DNA from: an uncultured Prevotella sp.
Lineage (GTDB): Bacteria; Bacteroidota; Bacteroidia; Bacteroidales; Bacteroidaceae
Direction of reading: 5' to 3'
DNA length: 64,000 nucleotides
Assembly: GCA_900322035.1 (NCBI GenBank)
Contig: ONYL01000006.1
Coordinates: 1-64,000, forward strand
In this document: positions 1 through 9,396 of the stretch, piece by piece
How the letters are laid out: each line of letters begins with the position of its first letter
Position numbering within the stretch: position 1 is the first letter of the stretch
Position numbers and translations under genes: made by a program
The notes under the pieces: model-generated
The model's database searches: none
What the model saw: only the letters and a program-made list of their open reading frames with translations
What the model was told of the DNA's origin: nothing

Positions 1-30
1 CGGTAGGAGCGTAAGCCTGGACATGACCAT
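1..30 (-). CDS. Start of a gene cut by the left edge
   Basis: An ATG on the minus strand at 30 (alternative ATG at 24) follows a purine-rich stretch resembling a ribosome binding site (AAGGGGAAGG). A TACCTTTG sequence at 96-103 (minus strand) matches the Bacteroidetes -7 element. Only about ten codons are inside the window, so no function can be given and the call rests on the start context alone. Confidence 0.3.
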   Translation of the reverse strand, partial: MVMSRLTLLP

Positions 31-109
31 TTTCCTTCCCCTTTACATATAAACTTACCATGAATCCACGGAAAAAATCCGCTGTGCCGCATTTACAAAG
101 GTAACTAAA

Positions 110-150
110 AGGGCTGACACCTCGTGAGAAGTGTCAGCCCTAATTTTGTA
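110..150. terminator. Bidirectional intrinsic terminator
   Basis: A perfect 11-bp stem (110-120 with 131-141) and a 10-nt loop. It is followed by TAATTTT on the plus strand and by TTTTAG on the minus strand. It lies past the 3' end of the minus-strand gene ending at 282 and upstream of the gene that starts at 30, so it most likely insulates the two. Confidence 0.7.
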
Positions 151-281
151 CAATCAAAAAAGTTTTAGCGGACAGCAATAAATTATGATACACCCTCTTT
201 GTTGGCACTGGTAAATATCTCAAGGGACAATCATCCTTATATTAGGATGAAAGGGAATGAAAATTTGCTGTCGGATTTATG

Positions 282-1589
282 CTACCTGGCGAGAATCTTT
301 TGGGCCGCGCTCCCTACCTTTAAAATATATACGCCAGGGGCAGGAGCATGGAAGATAAGAGAGCCGGCTATTGCCTTTCGGGATGCGACGATGCTTCCAT
401 CTGCCTTAAACAGACCGACGGTTGTCCCAAGGCTGATGCCTGACAGTTCAATGTTTCTTCCTCTTGTTGTCATGTGGATGGGTGTGGTGTCGGTCCTCTG
501 CAACCCTGTGATAGTGTCCACTTTGGTGGTGTTGGTGGAGTTTACCACAACATCACCATCTGGTGTGACAATCGTACCTTCCCGAATGACCACGGAGTAG
601 CTTCTTGCTGGGGTGAGGGGAGTAGATTCGAAGTCTGCTGTCAAAATCCACATGCCGTCCTGGGCATTCAAGATGGGGACAACTTCCTTGACGACTACGC
701 TGTCGTCCATGATGAGTTGTATTGCAGGATTTCCAGAGAGTATGACGGGCTGGTCATAATAGAAGAGTACGCTGTCAATGACATCCGTGGGATGATGGTC
801 GTAGAGGCTGCACCATACGTAGTCCAAAGTCTTCACGGCTCCTTTGCTGCTGCCCACAAAAGATACCTCTTCCTCATTGTTAGTGATGTCGGGACGACGC
901 AATGCACAGACTGCTCCTTGTGGCAGGCGAAGCGTGTAGCCGACACCATCCTCAAAGCTGATGTCTTTTCCAAAGTCTACGCCGGCATAGCCCAAGTTCC
1001 AGTCCCAGCTAACAGTCAGAGGATATGTTCTGACGGGAACGCCTTCGCGTAGCAGAATGGCCTCACTGCCATCTGTCGCCGCAGTTTCCGTCTTGAAATA
1101 GAAGCCGATGAATTGCTCCTTTTCCAGTGTCGTGTCGTCCTCAATAGAAGGGTCAGCGTCGCCCAATGTGGCAGGTACGCTGAACTCTACGGTTAGTTGG
1201 TCGTTGGAGATGGTTGGGGCATCAGTCTTGTAGATCGTGTTGGCAGGAATGACCAATTTGTAGGTCTTGCCTTTGGGGAGGATGAGTGGCGTCTCGAAGG
1301 ATATCTCTGCCTTACCCTGTGTTCGCTTACTGCCAACCTCGTTGTTGACCGTTAGAGGAGCCGTAGCCATTACCTCCTCATCACAGTAAATAGAAGCGAG
1401 CGTGCCCTCAGCCACGCTGATCGCCCCGTCGAAGGAGAATCCGATATACTCGATAGGATAGTACACGGGATACTCACCAATGGTACAATTCTCTGGTACG
1501 AGGCCAGAGGCTCGTGCGCTCATCGAAAGGAAGAGCGCCACCATTGTCATCATGCTGATTAGTATTCTTCTTTTCATAATCCAAATCAT
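282..1589 (-). CDS. Secreted protein with C-terminal sorting-like domain
   Basis: A 435-aa exported protein of unknown function. A basic start followed by a hydrophobic stretch and an A-x-A type cleavage region forms a signal peptide. The body reads as repeated beta-rich segments. The last 70 residues, ending in a G-V-Y-I-L-K-V strand and a K-I-L-A-R tail, resemble the short C-terminal secretion domains used by Bacteroidetes (type IX secretion). The start at 1589 overlaps the upstream stop as ATGA, suggesting coupling, but an ATG at 1577 (MKRRIL) is equally good as the signal-peptide start. It is last of a three-gene cluster of similar secreted proteins. No enzymatic motif is visible. Confidence 0.75.
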   Translation of the reverse strand: MIWIMKRRILISMMTMVALFLSMSARASGLVPENCTIGEYPVYYPIEYIGFSFDGAISVAEGTLASIYCDEEVMATAPLTVNNEVGSKRTQGKAEISFETPLILPKGKTYKLVIPANTIYKTDAPTISNDQLTVEFSVPATLGDADPSIEDDTTLEKEQFIGFYFKTETAATDGSEAILLREGVPVRTYPLTVSWDWNLGYAGVDFGKDISFEDGVGYTLRLPQGAVCALRRPDITNNEEEVSFVGSSKGAVKTLDYVWCSLYDHHPTDVIDSVLFYYDQPVILSGNPAIQLIMDDSVVVKEVVPILNAQDGMWILTADFESTPLTPARSYSVVIREGTIVTPDGDVVVNSTNTTKVDTITGLQRTDTTPIHMTTRGRNIELSGISLGTTVGLFKADGSIVASRKAIAGSLIFHAPAPGVYILKVGSAAQKILAR

Positions 1590-2554
1590 TTAGCGATTAT
1601 CTTTACATTACTTACAATATCACCATTATCCCTTATGGAGATAATATAGGCTCCTTTCTGGATTCCGTCAATAGTACACGTATTGCCCTGGGCTGATTTC
1701 ATACAAACTACAGTCCCAGACAAAGTACGAACGGTCAACAGACTTCCTGCAGCCACATTGCTAACCATGATTTCCCCATTGGAATATAGGATTGATGGAT
1801 GTCTCTTATCAGTATCAATACATGCAATTTTTGTTACTTCTTTTTTTGTAGCAACAGGTCTTATTCCAAAACCAATAGCTTTTTCCCCATTATCATAATG
1901 ATTAATTCCACCTGAGTCAAAACCAAGTGAATGTGCTTCAAAGTTTATTATCTCAGGCCTGTACTCTGATATTGTCTGCTGGCTCCCCCAATAGTCTCCA
2001 TAATATCCTTGAAAATGGTAAAGCTGACCAGGAAAGTTAGCTGAAGACCATGCAAAACCATTTGCAGGAAAAAAGATAGAATGGGTGTTAGGGCCATAAA
2101 TGCGCATCCCTTTAATTCCGTTTTCTGTCGTCCATTTCCACCAGCATAGTCTTCTTAACTCAGCAATCTCATCAGCCTTTGGCATTCTCCACGGTTTTCC
2201 CCAATTGAAAGTGGCTGCGTCGTATTCCGTCCCAGAAATGTCATCGCCTATATATTCCGTTGAAAAGAAGTTCCCAACATCTGGTAGGTCGTAGTAGTCT
2301 CCAACATACTCGTAGCTTTCCCACGTATACTCATCCTTGGGTTCCAGCTCCCCCCAGGCGAAATAATCACCATATTCCGATGGACCTTCTGCCCCAATGT
2401 TTTGCATCGCCCATAATGTCCCACTTGGCAAGCCAAGATCAACATAGTCATAGCCGTTGGCCTCCCCGTCGGGATCACTTGGTGCAGGGGGCTCCTGAGC
2501 CAATATTGTAAAAAAGGGGATGAGTAAAATGATTAGAATAAATAATCTTTTCAT
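1586..2554 (-). CDS. FISUMP/DUF1566-like secreted lectin-fold protein
   Basis: A 322-aa exported protein: signal peptide at residues 1-19, then a domain with the Y-V-D-L-G-L-P-S-G-T-L-W-A and G-D-Y-F-A-W-G-E signatures. These mark the Fibrobacter major paralogous (FISUMP) family, common in Prevotella and Bacteroides and thought to adopt a C-type-lectin-like fold. The end of that domain (G-F-G-I-R-P-V) is followed by about 75 residues resembling a T9SS-type sorting domain. It is probably cell-surface exposed; the ligand is unknown. It overlaps the next gene by 4 bp, so the two are likely co-translated. Confidence 0.8.
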   Translation of the reverse strand: MKRLFILIILLIPFFTILAQEPPAPSDPDGEANGYDYVDLGLPSGTLWAMQNIGAEGPSEYGDYFAWGELEPKDEYTWESYEYVGDYYDLPDVGNFFSTEYIGDDISGTEYDAATFNWGKPWRMPKADEIAELRRLCWWKWTTENGIKGMRIYGPNTHSIFFPANGFAWSSANFPGQLYHFQGYYGDYWGSQQTISEYRPEIINFEAHSLGFDSGGINHYDNGEKAIGFGIRPVATKKEVTKIACIDTDKRHPSILYSNGEIMVSNVAAGSLLTVRTLSGTVVCMKSAQGNTCTIDGIQKGAYIISIRDNGDIVSNVKIIAK

Positions 2555-2607
2555 AATGTAATGGTTTTATATGGGATCAAGGCTCCTTGTTCCCATGTTT
2601 AAATTGC

Positions 2608-2952
2608 TTATTTTACAACAACTTTATTGGAATATACATCCTTTGTGGTTTCCACATTGATGATGTATAATCCCGATTGTTTCAAGTTCAGAGCAGAAGC
2701 AGATTCACTACTTGCATCTTGGTACTTCGACGGAAGAAGCCAGAAGCCAGCATAGTAGTCTCCTTCTTCGCTGACCTCAATTTCAAAGTTCTTGAAATTG
2801 AACATACCGTCTGTTGTTTCCGACACGCTCTTAACAGGGAGCGTCGCATTGGCGGTATTTACTGCGGCTACCATCTTTTGCGCCTGGGAAGATGTAGCAT
2901 CTACTGTTGATAACAATATGCTTAGTAGCATATAAAAAAAATAGGTCCTCAT
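2608..2952 (-). CDS. Small secreted protein with sorting-like C-terminus
   Basis: A 114-aa protein with a signal peptide (residues about 1-24). The rest is little more than the C-terminal sorting-like unit seen in its two downstream neighbours, ending in G-L-Y-I-I-N-V and a V-V-V-K tail. It may be a remnant of a larger surface protein or a minimal secreted peptide. It is first in the cluster. No catalytic motif is visible. Confidence 0.65.
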   Translation of the reverse strand: MRTYFFYMLLSILLSTVDATSSQAQKMVAAVNTANATLPVKSVSETTDGMFNFKNFEIEVSEEGDYYAGFWLLPSKYQDASSESASALNLKQSGLYIINVETTKDVYSNKVVVK

Positions 2953-2982
2953 AGTTGTAATAATTAATGAATAATATATTTG

Positions 2983-2999
2983 ATTGGTCTTAGACCAAT
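2983..2999. promoter_or_regulatory. 17-bp perfect dyad upstream of secreted-protein cluster
   Basis: ATTGGTCT-T-AGACCAAT is a perfect inverted repeat about 30 bp upstream of the first gene of the secreted-protein cluster. It is a candidate operator. The rest of the 2953-3247 gap is AT-rich with no convincing gene. Confidence 0.35.
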
Positions 3000-3247
3000 A
3001 TTATTAGGTCATTCAAAGAATGTAATCCGCTACAAATATGGGAAAAAATAGTAAAATTCAAAATTTTTATAAGGAATTTTGTTTCAAATGTGGATGTTTT
3101 AACAAAAAAACATATCTCTTCATTGTATTGTCTGAAGATATTTGGTTTCTCTTCATATACAGGATGATCATTTCGTGATCTATTGGAACTGTTGGGAGAT
3201 CTTGTTTGTATATGTTACGGCAGAATCATTCAAATGTCAAGATAATA

Positions 3248-3293
3248 GCAGCCGTCGGCTGTGACAAATTGTGGTCACGTCGCTGACGGCTGC
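3248..3293 (-). terminator. Hairpin after the acyl-CoA synthetase gene
   Basis: GCAGCCGTC and GACGGCTGC arms, extended inward by GTGAC/GTCAC pairing, form a long stem about 45 bp past the minus-strand stop at 3339. No clean T-run follows, so it may be an inefficient terminator or an mRNA-stabilising stem. Confidence 0.5.
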
Positions 3294-3338
3294 CTTGAAA
3301 AAACTTATAGTCCAGTTTTGTTGGAACTGGAGTGAGGG

Positions 3339-5399
3339 TTACTTCTTAAAGAGGATACGGGCGTCTACTGCTACGACCTCGTCGCCGTTGGCGAGCAGGG
3401 GGTTGATATCAATCTCCTTGATTTGTGTAGCGAAACGCAACAGAATGGAGAGGCGCTGGATGATCTTGATGAACGCTTCCTCATTGACACCTTTCTGTCC
3501 GCGCGTGCCCTGGATGATCTTGTAGCCTCTCAGGGAGTGGATCATCGACCGGCATTCACCCTCGGAAAGTGGTGCCAGTCCGCTGGATACATCTTTGAGC
3601 ACCTCGACGAAAATTCCGCCCAAGCCGCATAGAACGACGTGGCCGAAACGCGGCTCATATTTGGCACCGATGAAGAGCTCGGTTCCTTTCAGCATCTTCT
3701 GCACCATCACGCCCTTGGCACCCTCTATCTGCATCATCCGGTCGAACTCCTCTTCGAGATGGCGGGACGTGCGGATATTGAGCGAAACACCGCCTACATC
3801 ACTCTTGTGGACAGGGCCAACCACTTTGGCTACAACGGGGAAGCCGATTTCTTCGGCGAAGGCCAGGATTTGCGTCTTGTCGGTAGACACCATCTCGGGC
3901 ACCATGGGAATCTTGGCGCAGCCAAGCAACTGTCTCACCGTTTGTGGAGGCAAGAAGCCGTCTTCGTGAATGCTGTCGACGATCTTCCAGATTTGGGGCA
4001 CGTCAACGTCGCCAATCTCGATGTCGGCAGGCGCAGGAGCCGGAGTGCGCAGCACGTGGGTGAGGGCAGTGGCCAGTGTGACCTCATCAGAGAAGTTGAC
4101 ATGACCACGGCCAAGGAATTCCTGCACCTCAGGACCCGCTGTGACAACGCTCGGCAAAATAGGGAAGATAGGCTTCTTGCATTCCAAGATTTTCTTGTGC
4201 AGCACGTCGTAGGCCTCATAGAGCTTCACCAGTCCGGGAGTGCCGAAGATGACCATGATAGCATCTATTCCCTCAAACTTGTGTTCGCAGTAGTCGATGG
4301 CGATGCCCAACTGCTCGGGCGTGCCTGTGGCGAGGATGTCGATGGGGTTGGCCACTGAAGCACCTTGGAAAAGTTGGGCTTTGAGTTCTTCTGCCATAGG
4401 CCCATCGAGCTTGGGTACGTTGAAACCACCCTTCGAGAGGGCATCGGTGAGCATCACACCGGGACCACCGGCATGGGTGACTATGGCTATGTTGCGGCCG
4501 TTGAAGCGTGGAAGTGTGAAGATGCAACCTACAGTGGTGAGCTCGTCGCGCGAAAAACAGCGCACAATGCCCGCCTTGCGGAAGAGAGCATCGACGGCGG
4601 AGTCACTTGAGGCGATGGCACCCGTGTGGGAAGAGGCCGCACGACTGCCACTCTCGCTCGAACCAGCCTTGATGGCAGCTATGCGGCACCCCTTGCGGAT
4701 CAGCGATGATGCATGGAGCAGGAGCTTGTCGGGATCGGAGATGTTCTCTACGTAGAGCAACTTGACTTTTGAATCTTTCGCAGGGTCAAAATGTTCGTCC
4801 ATATATTGCAATACGTCTTCAATGCCGATCTGTTTGCCATTGCCTATCGACCATACAGAGTTGAACTGCAGGCCCTTGATGACGGCAGACTCAAGAATGA
4901 ACACGGCTGTTGCACCTGATCCACTGATGAAGTCGACTCCCTGGGGATTGAGCTTGGGGATAGGCTGAGTGAATACGCTGTGATGGACATTGTTGAGCAG
5001 ACCGATGCAGTTGGGGCCGATCAGCGCACAGTCATATTGCTCACAAGTGTGGAGGATCTGCTGCTCCATGACCGCACCCTCTTCGGTCTCTTCGCTGAAT
5101 CCGGCGGAGATGATGATGAAAGCCCTGACCTGCTTGTTGGCAGCCAAATAGTCTACGTAGCCGGGACAGAACTTGGCAGCAACAACAAGGATGGCCAGGT
5201 CGGTGGGAGGAATCTCCTCCGGACGGTGATAGACCTTGATGCCCTGCACCTCGTCTTCCTTTGGATTGATGATACGTAGCGTGCCTTGGTAGTTGCCTTT
5301 GAGTAGATTGCGGACAATGGCACCGCCGGGTTTGTGGACATTGTTGGAGCCGCCCACCACGACGATACTCTTGGGATTTAATAATTGTTGATTGATCAT
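3339..5399 (-). CDS. ADP-forming acyl-CoA synthetase (acetate-CoA ligase family)
   Basis: A 686-aa fused alpha-beta enzyme that would interconvert acyl-CoA + ADP + Pi and free acid + ATP in the cytoplasm. The N-terminal CoA-binding Rossmann domain has V-V-V-G-G-S-N near residue 14. The ligase-CoA domain carries the S-S-H-T-G motif with the phosphorylated histidine at about 258. Residues from about 460 form the ATP-grasp beta part (V-A-K-V-V-G-P near the start, D-I-N-P-L near the end). It is divergent from the iorAB operon, which suggests that it harvests ATP from aryl-acetyl-CoA made by that operon. The substrate is inferred from context; acetate or other short acids are possible. Confidence 0.9.
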   Translation of the reverse strand: MINQQLLNPKSIVVVGGSNNVHKPGGAIVRNLLKGNYQGTLRIINPKEDEVQGIKVYHRPEEIPPTDLAILVVAAKFCPGYVDYLAANKQVRAFIIISAGFSEETEEGAVMEQQILHTCEQYDCALIGPNCIGLLNNVHHSVFTQPIPKLNPQGVDFISGSGATAVFILESAVIKGLQFNSVWSIGNGKQIGIEDVLQYMDEHFDPAKDSKVKLLYVENISDPDKLLLHASSLIRKGCRIAAIKAGSSESGSRAASSHTGAIASSDSAVDALFRKAGIVRCFSRDELTTVGCIFTLPRFNGRNIAIVTHAGGPGVMLTDALSKGGFNVPKLDGPMAEELKAQLFQGASVANPIDILATGTPEQLGIAIDYCEHKFEGIDAIMVIFGTPGLVKLYEAYDVLHKKILECKKPIFPILPSVVTAGPEVQEFLGRGHVNFSDEVTLATALTHVLRTPAPAPADIEIGDVDVPQIWKIVDSIHEDGFLPPQTVRQLLGCAKIPMVPEMVSTDKTQILAFAEEIGFPVVAKVVGPVHKSDVGGVSLNIRTSRHLEEEFDRMMQIEGAKGVMVQKMLKGTELFIGAKYEPRFGHVVLCGLGGIFVEVLKDVSSGLAPLSEGECRSMIHSLRGYKIIQGTRGQKGVNEEAFIKIIQRLSILLRFATQIKEIDINPLLANGDEVVAVDARILFKK

Positions 5400-5448
5400 A
5401 GCTGATATGGATTTAAGCGATAATTTTCTTGTTTTCGGTAGCGCATTG

Positions 5449-5456
5449 CAAAAATA
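5449..5456 (-). promoter_or_regulatory. Possible -7 element for acyl-CoA synthetase gene
   Basis: TATTTTTG on the minus strand, 50 bp upstream of the start at 5399, fits the Bacteroidetes TAnnTTTG box. No clear TTTG at -33 accompanies it. The rest of the 5400-5798 gap holds only this and the iorA promoter. Confidence 0.35.
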
Positions 5457-5729
5457 GCAAAATTATTTTAACCCTCACGTTTTTTCCGGACAATATTTTT
5501 TATGGCGACCGACTTTAACACAAATCGTCATCGGTTTTCTTCATTTTCCCATACTCGCTTCCTCTCCTTTTGCCCTTCTTCTGCTACCGATGTATCATAT
5601 GGGAACATTCTCATGAGTTCCCCCGCTGAAGACGTTGCGGGTTGACGACTTATACGAGAATTCAGACTTCGTTCTTCAGACTTGATTCATGAGAGTCGAT
5701 AATGGGGTGGAATTTTTTTTCAAAAACAT

Positions 5730-5760
5730 TTTGAGAGTTATGAAAAAAAAGTTATCTTTG
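5730..5760 (+). promoter_or_regulatory. Promoter of the iorA-tnaA operon
   Basis: TTTG at 5730-5733 and TATCTTTG at 5753-5760, separated by 19 bp, match the Bacteroidetes primary-sigma promoter exactly. The predicted transcript starts near 5765 with a leader of about 35 nt before iorA. Confidence 0.75.
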
Positions 5761-5798
5761 CAAAGGCCTAAAAGTTTAATCTTAAACAAACATAACTC

Positions 5799-7415
5799 AT
5801 GAAGAAATTACTACTTGGAGATGAGGCAGTCGCTCAAGGCGCGCTTGATGCGGGCTTGAGTGGTGTCTATGCCTATCCTGGCACTCCTTCCACCGAAATT
5901 ACAGAGTACATCCAAATGTCGCCCTTGGCAAAACAGCGTAATGTTCATCGTCGCTGGTGTACCAATGAGAAAACCGCTATGGAGCAGGCCCTTGGCATGT
6001 CGTACATGGGCAAGCGAGCCTTAGTCTGCATGAAGCATGTGGGCTTGAATGTCTGCGCCGACCCATTTGTCAATTCCGGAATGACGGGCGTAAACGGCGG
6101 CGTCGTGGTATTGGTGGCCGACGATCCGTCGATGCACTCCTCTCAGGATGAGCAGGACAGCCGTTTCTATGGCAAGTTTGCCATGATCCCCACATTTGAA
6201 CCGAGTTCGCAGCAGGAAGCCTATGACATGATGAGCGAGGCTTTCGATCTTTCGGAAAAGGAGAACCTTCCCGTTTTGATGCGCGTCACCACCCGTATGG
6301 CCCACAGCCGTGCCGCTGTGACAATAAAAGATGAGCCCAAAGAGCAAAATCAGCTCAATTATGAGGCCAAAGCCTCCAACTGGGTGCTGCTGCCAGCCGT
6401 AGCCCGTAAACGCAACTGTCACGTCACAGCCCAGCAGCCCGTATTGGAGCAGTTGGCAGCTGATAGCAAACACAATCTATATATTGACGGAAAAGACCAC
6501 TCATTAGGAATCGTCGCCAGTGGTATTGCATTCAATTATGTCAATGAGTGCTTCCCCGAGGGCTGTCCTTATCCGCTGTTGAAGATCAGCCAGTATCCGT
6601 TGCCAAAGTCGTTGGTGCGTCGCTTGGCTAAGGATTGCCCCACGCTGCTTATTGTGGAGGAAGGTCAGCCGTTTATTGAAGATATGGTATCTGGAGTCCT
6701 CACCCATGACACAGTTGTCAAGGGCCGTCTCACTGGAGATCTGCCCCGCACGGGAGAGCTTAATCCAGACCTTGTGGCCAAGGCGCTCGGGCTGCCCTCT
6801 GCCGAACAGTATGCCGAATGTGAGGATGTGGCAGCCCGCCCGCCCCAGCTCTGCAAGGGTTGCGGCCACCGCGATATGTACACGGCCTTGAATGAGGTGC
6901 TGAAAAATTATCCCAATGCCCGCGTCTTTGGCGATATTGGCTGCTACACCTTGGGCTTCATGCCTCCCTTCCGTGCCATCCACTCCTGTGTGGATATGGG
7001 TGCCAGCGTGGGTATGGCCAAGGGAGCCGCCGATGCAGGCCAGTGGCCTTCGGTTGCCGTCATTGGCGACTCCACGTTCACACACTCTGGAATGACCAAC
7101 TTGCTTGATGCCGTTAATGCCAATTCCAACATGGTTTTGGTGATCAGTGACAACCTGACAACCGGCATGACCGGTGGTCAGGATTCAGCCGGTACGGGTA
7201 AGATAGAGGATATCTGCCGTGCACTTGGCGTAGCTGAAGAACATCTGCGTGTGGTTGTGCCACTGCCCAAGAACATGCCTGAGATCACAAAGGCTATTCA
7301 CGAGGAGGTGGAATATAAGGGACTCAGCGTGATTATTGCGCGCCGTGAGTGCATCCAGACTCTTCGCCGTCATCTTAAACAACAACAAAAAGCTAAAGCT
7401 AAGGAGGCAAAATAA
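5799..7415 (+). CDS. iorA: Indolepyruvate:ferredoxin oxidoreductase, alpha subunit
   Basis: A 538-aa TPP-dependent oxidoreductase subunit. With IorB it oxidatively decarboxylates aryl-pyruvates to aryl-acetyl-CoA, reducing ferredoxin. The N-terminal pyrimidine-binding domain starts with G-D-E-A-V-A-Q-G and has Y-P-G-T-P-S-T-E-I. The C-terminal TPP domain has C-K-G-C-G-H-R near residue 353, the G-D-I-G-C-Y-T segment and a G-D-S-T-F...N cofactor motif. The protein stops at A-R-R-E-C followed by a lysine-rich tail. The C-terminal two-cluster ferredoxin domain present in classical IorA is absent, so electrons must leave by another route. iorB follows after 2 bp. Confidence 0.92.
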   Translation: MKKLLLGDEAVAQGALDAGLSGVYAYPGTPSTEITEYIQMSPLAKQRNVHRRWCTNEKTAMEQALGMSYMGKRALVCMKHVGLNVCADPFVNSGMTGVNGGVVVLVADDPSMHSSQDEQDSRFYGKFAMIPTFEPSSQQEAYDMMSEAFDLSEKENLPVLMRVTTRMAHSRAAVTIKDEPKEQNQLNYEAKASNWVLLPAVARKRNCHVTAQQPVLEQLAADSKHNLYIDGKDHSLGIVASGIAFNYVNECFPEGCPYPLLKISQYPLPKSLVRRLAKDCPTLLIVEEGQPFIEDMVSGVLTHDTVVKGRLTGDLPRTGELNPDLVAKALGLPSAEQYAECEDVAARPPQLCKGCGHRDMYTALNEVLKNYPNARVFGDIGCYTLGFMPPFRAIHSCVDMGASVGMAKGAADAGQWPSVAVIGDSTFTHSGMTNLLDAVNANSNMVLVISDNLTTGMTGGQDSAGTGKIEDICRALGVAEEHLRVVVPLPKNMPEITKAIHEEVEYKGLSVIIARRECIQTLRRHLKQQQKAKAKEAK

Positions 7416-7417
7416 GT

Positions 7418-7987
7418 ATGAAAACAGACATTATCCTTTGCGGTGTGGGAGGACAGGGAATCCTCACCATCGCTACTATCATAGGTCAGGCCGCAATGAA
7501 TGAGAATCTATATATTAAGCAGGCAGAGGTGCACGGAATGTCGCAACGCGGTGGCGATGTGCAAAGCAATCTGCGCCTCTCATCCGATCCTATCGACAGT
7601 GATTTGATAGCCGAAGGTCATTGCGATGTGATTATTTCCATGGAGCCTATGGAGGCACTCCGCTATTTGCCTTACCTGAAGAAAGACGGTTGGATCATCA
7701 CGGCCAACACTCCCTTTGTCAATATCCCTGACTATCCCGAAATGGAGAAGATCAATGCCGATCTGGCACAGGTGAAGCATCTTATCTCATTGGATATTGA
7801 AAAGCTTGCCAAGGACAACGGCGTACCCCGCTCGGCTAACGTGATACTTTTGGGGGCTGCGCAAAAAGCCATTGGTATCGATTTCGACAAGATGGAGAAT
7901 GCCGTCCGTGATGTCTTTGCTCGTAAGGGAACGGAAATCGTGGATGCTAATCTCAAGGCGCTTAAAATAGGAAAGGAAGCACAGTAG
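7418..7987 (+). CDS. iorB: Indolepyruvate:ferredoxin oxidoreductase, beta subunit
   Basis: A 189-aa protein of the gamma-type 2-oxoacid:ferredoxin oxidoreductase family. The start I-L-C-G-V-G-G-Q-G-I-L-T is the family signature, followed by H-G-M-S-Q-R-G-G. It pairs with IorA, two bases upstream, in the cytoplasmic complex. Length is normal for IorB. The next gene starts 2 bp after its stop, so the three genes form a tight operon. Confidence 0.92.
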   Translation: MKTDIILCGVGGQGILTIATIIGQAAMNENLYIKQAEVHGMSQRGGDVQSNLRLSSDPIDSDLIAEGHCDVIISMEPMEALRYLPYLKKDGWIITANTPFVNIPDYPEMEKINADLAQVKHLISLDIEKLAKDNGVPRSANVILLGAAQKAIGIDFDKMENAVRDVFARKGTEIVDANLKALKIGKEAQ

Positions 7988-7989
7988 TA

Positions 7990-9306
7990 ATGAAGCCTAC
8001 ACCTATATCTAAAAATATTATCCTGGATGCCATTAAAGCTAATGACATCCAGGATATTGCCGCTGCTACCATCCGTGAGGTGAAGCGCGTGGCTGAGTAT
8101 GCCGAGCAGAAGTCCGGCGTGGAGTTTATCAAGATGGAGATGGGCATCCCCGGACTGCCCGCTGCAGAGATAGGCGTAGAAGCCCAAATCAAGGCTTTGC
8201 GCAGTGGTGTTGCCAGTCAGTATCCCGATATTCAGGGATTGCCCGCTCTGAAGCATGAGGCTTCTCGCTTCATCAAGGCTTTCATCGGCTTGGACGTCAA
8301 CGCTGAGGGTTGTGTGCCTGTCGTCGGAAGTATGCAGGGTACCTATGCGGCTTTTACGCTCTGTTCTCAGTATGATCCGAAGAAAGACACCGTGCTTTTC
8401 ATCGATCCGGGTTTCCCTGTGCAAAAACAGCAGCTGCAAGTGATGGGCGTGAAGTATGAGACCTTCGATATGTATCATTACCGTGGCGAGAAACTCGGCC
8501 CGAAGGTGGAGAGCTATCTGAAGAAAGGCAATATCTGCTGCATCATCTACAGCAATCCCAACAACCCGTCCTGGGTGTGCCTAAATGAAGATGAATTGAA
8601 ATCCATAGGTGAGTTGGCCACACGCTACGACACCGTGGTGATAGAGGACCTGGCCTATTTTGCCATGGACTTCCGCAAGGATTTGAGTCAGCCCTTCCAG
8701 CCACCTTACCAGGCTTCTGTGGGCCGCTACACCGACAACTATATGCTGCTCATCAGTGGCAGCAAGGCTTTCAGTTATGCCGGTGAGCGAATTTCAGTGG
8801 CCTGTATCAGCAACAAGCTATTCCATCGCCATTATCCCGCGCTTGACCAACGTTATTCGGCCTTGCCCTTTGGCTTGGTATATTCCACCCGAATCCTCTA
8901 TGCCCTCTCGTCGGGTACCTCCCATAGTGCCCAGTATGCTTTGGCGGCAGTGATGAAGGCTGCCAGCGACGGAACCTACGATTTCCGTGCCGTTACCAGT
9001 GAGTATGGCCGACGCGCCCATCGATTGAAAGAAATCTTTCTGCGCCACAATTTCTATATCGTCTACGACAAGGACCTCGACCAGCCTATTGCCGACGGAT
9101 TCTACTTCACAGTGGGCTATCCCGGGCTTAACAGCGGGCAACTTGTGAGCGAACTTCTCTATTATGGGGTGAGTGCCATCTGTCTGACCAATACCGGAAG
9201 CGACCAGCAGGGAATCCGCGTGTGCACGTCGTTTATTCGAGACAACCAGTATAAGGAGCTCGATGAACGCATGGCGATATTTGCTGAAAACCACCCTGTA
9301 GGGTAA
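7990..9306 (+). CDS. PLP-dependent class I/II aminotransferase
   Basis: A 438-aa fold-type I aminotransferase. The PLP-binding lysine is in the S-G-S-K-A-F-S-Y-A-G-E-R segment. Other class I/II marks are Y-P-D-I-Q-G-L-P near residue 77, S-N-P-N-N-P near residue 191 and V-I-E-D-L-A-Y with the cofactor-binding aspartate. The position between iorB and tryptophanase suggests that it makes the aryl-pyruvates used by IorAB (indolepyruvate, phenylpyruvate, hydroxyphenylpyruvate). That substrate range is inferred from the operon; the family includes enzymes for many amino acids. Confidence 0.88.
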   Translation: MKPTPISKNIILDAIKANDIQDIAAATIREVKRVAEYAEQKSGVEFIKMEMGIPGLPAAEIGVEAQIKALRSGVASQYPDIQGLPALKHEASRFIKAFIGLDVNAEGCVPVVGSMQGTYAAFTLCSQYDPKKDTVLFIDPGFPVQKQQLQVMGVKYETFDMYHYRGEKLGPKVESYLKKGNICCIIYSNPNNPSWVCLNEDELKSIGELATRYDTVVIEDLAYFAMDFRKDLSQPFQPPYQASVGRYTDNYMLLISGSKAFSYAGERISVACISNKLFHRHYPALDQRYSALPFGLVYSTRILYALSSGTSHSAQYALAAVMKAASDGTYDFRAVTSEYGRRAHRLKEIFLRHNFYIVYDKDLDQPIADGFYFTVGYPGLNSGQLVSELLYYGVSAICLTNTGSDQQGIRVCTSFIRDNQYKELDERMAIFAENHPVG

Positions 9307-9319
9307 TATTGAATGGTGT

Positions 9320-9346
9320 GGAGATAGGGATACAATTCCTGTCTCC
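9320..9346 (+). promoter_or_regulatory. Stem-loop in the tnaA leader
   Basis: GGAGATAGG (9320-9328) pairs with CCTGTCTCC (9338-9346) in the gap between the aminotransferase gene and tnaA. No T-run follows, so it is probably an mRNA processing or stability element. No TnaC-like leader peptide with a key tryptophan is evident in this short gap. Confidence 0.4.
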
Positions 9347-9396
9347 AACTTAATTAATTTCAATCTTTGATAACTCCTAATAAAAAACATAAATCT

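Noticed and set aside
1586-2554. A second DGR target, because FISUMP domains share the lectin-like fold
   Set aside because: No sequence similarity to the template repeat is present, and it lies in the host part far from the RT.
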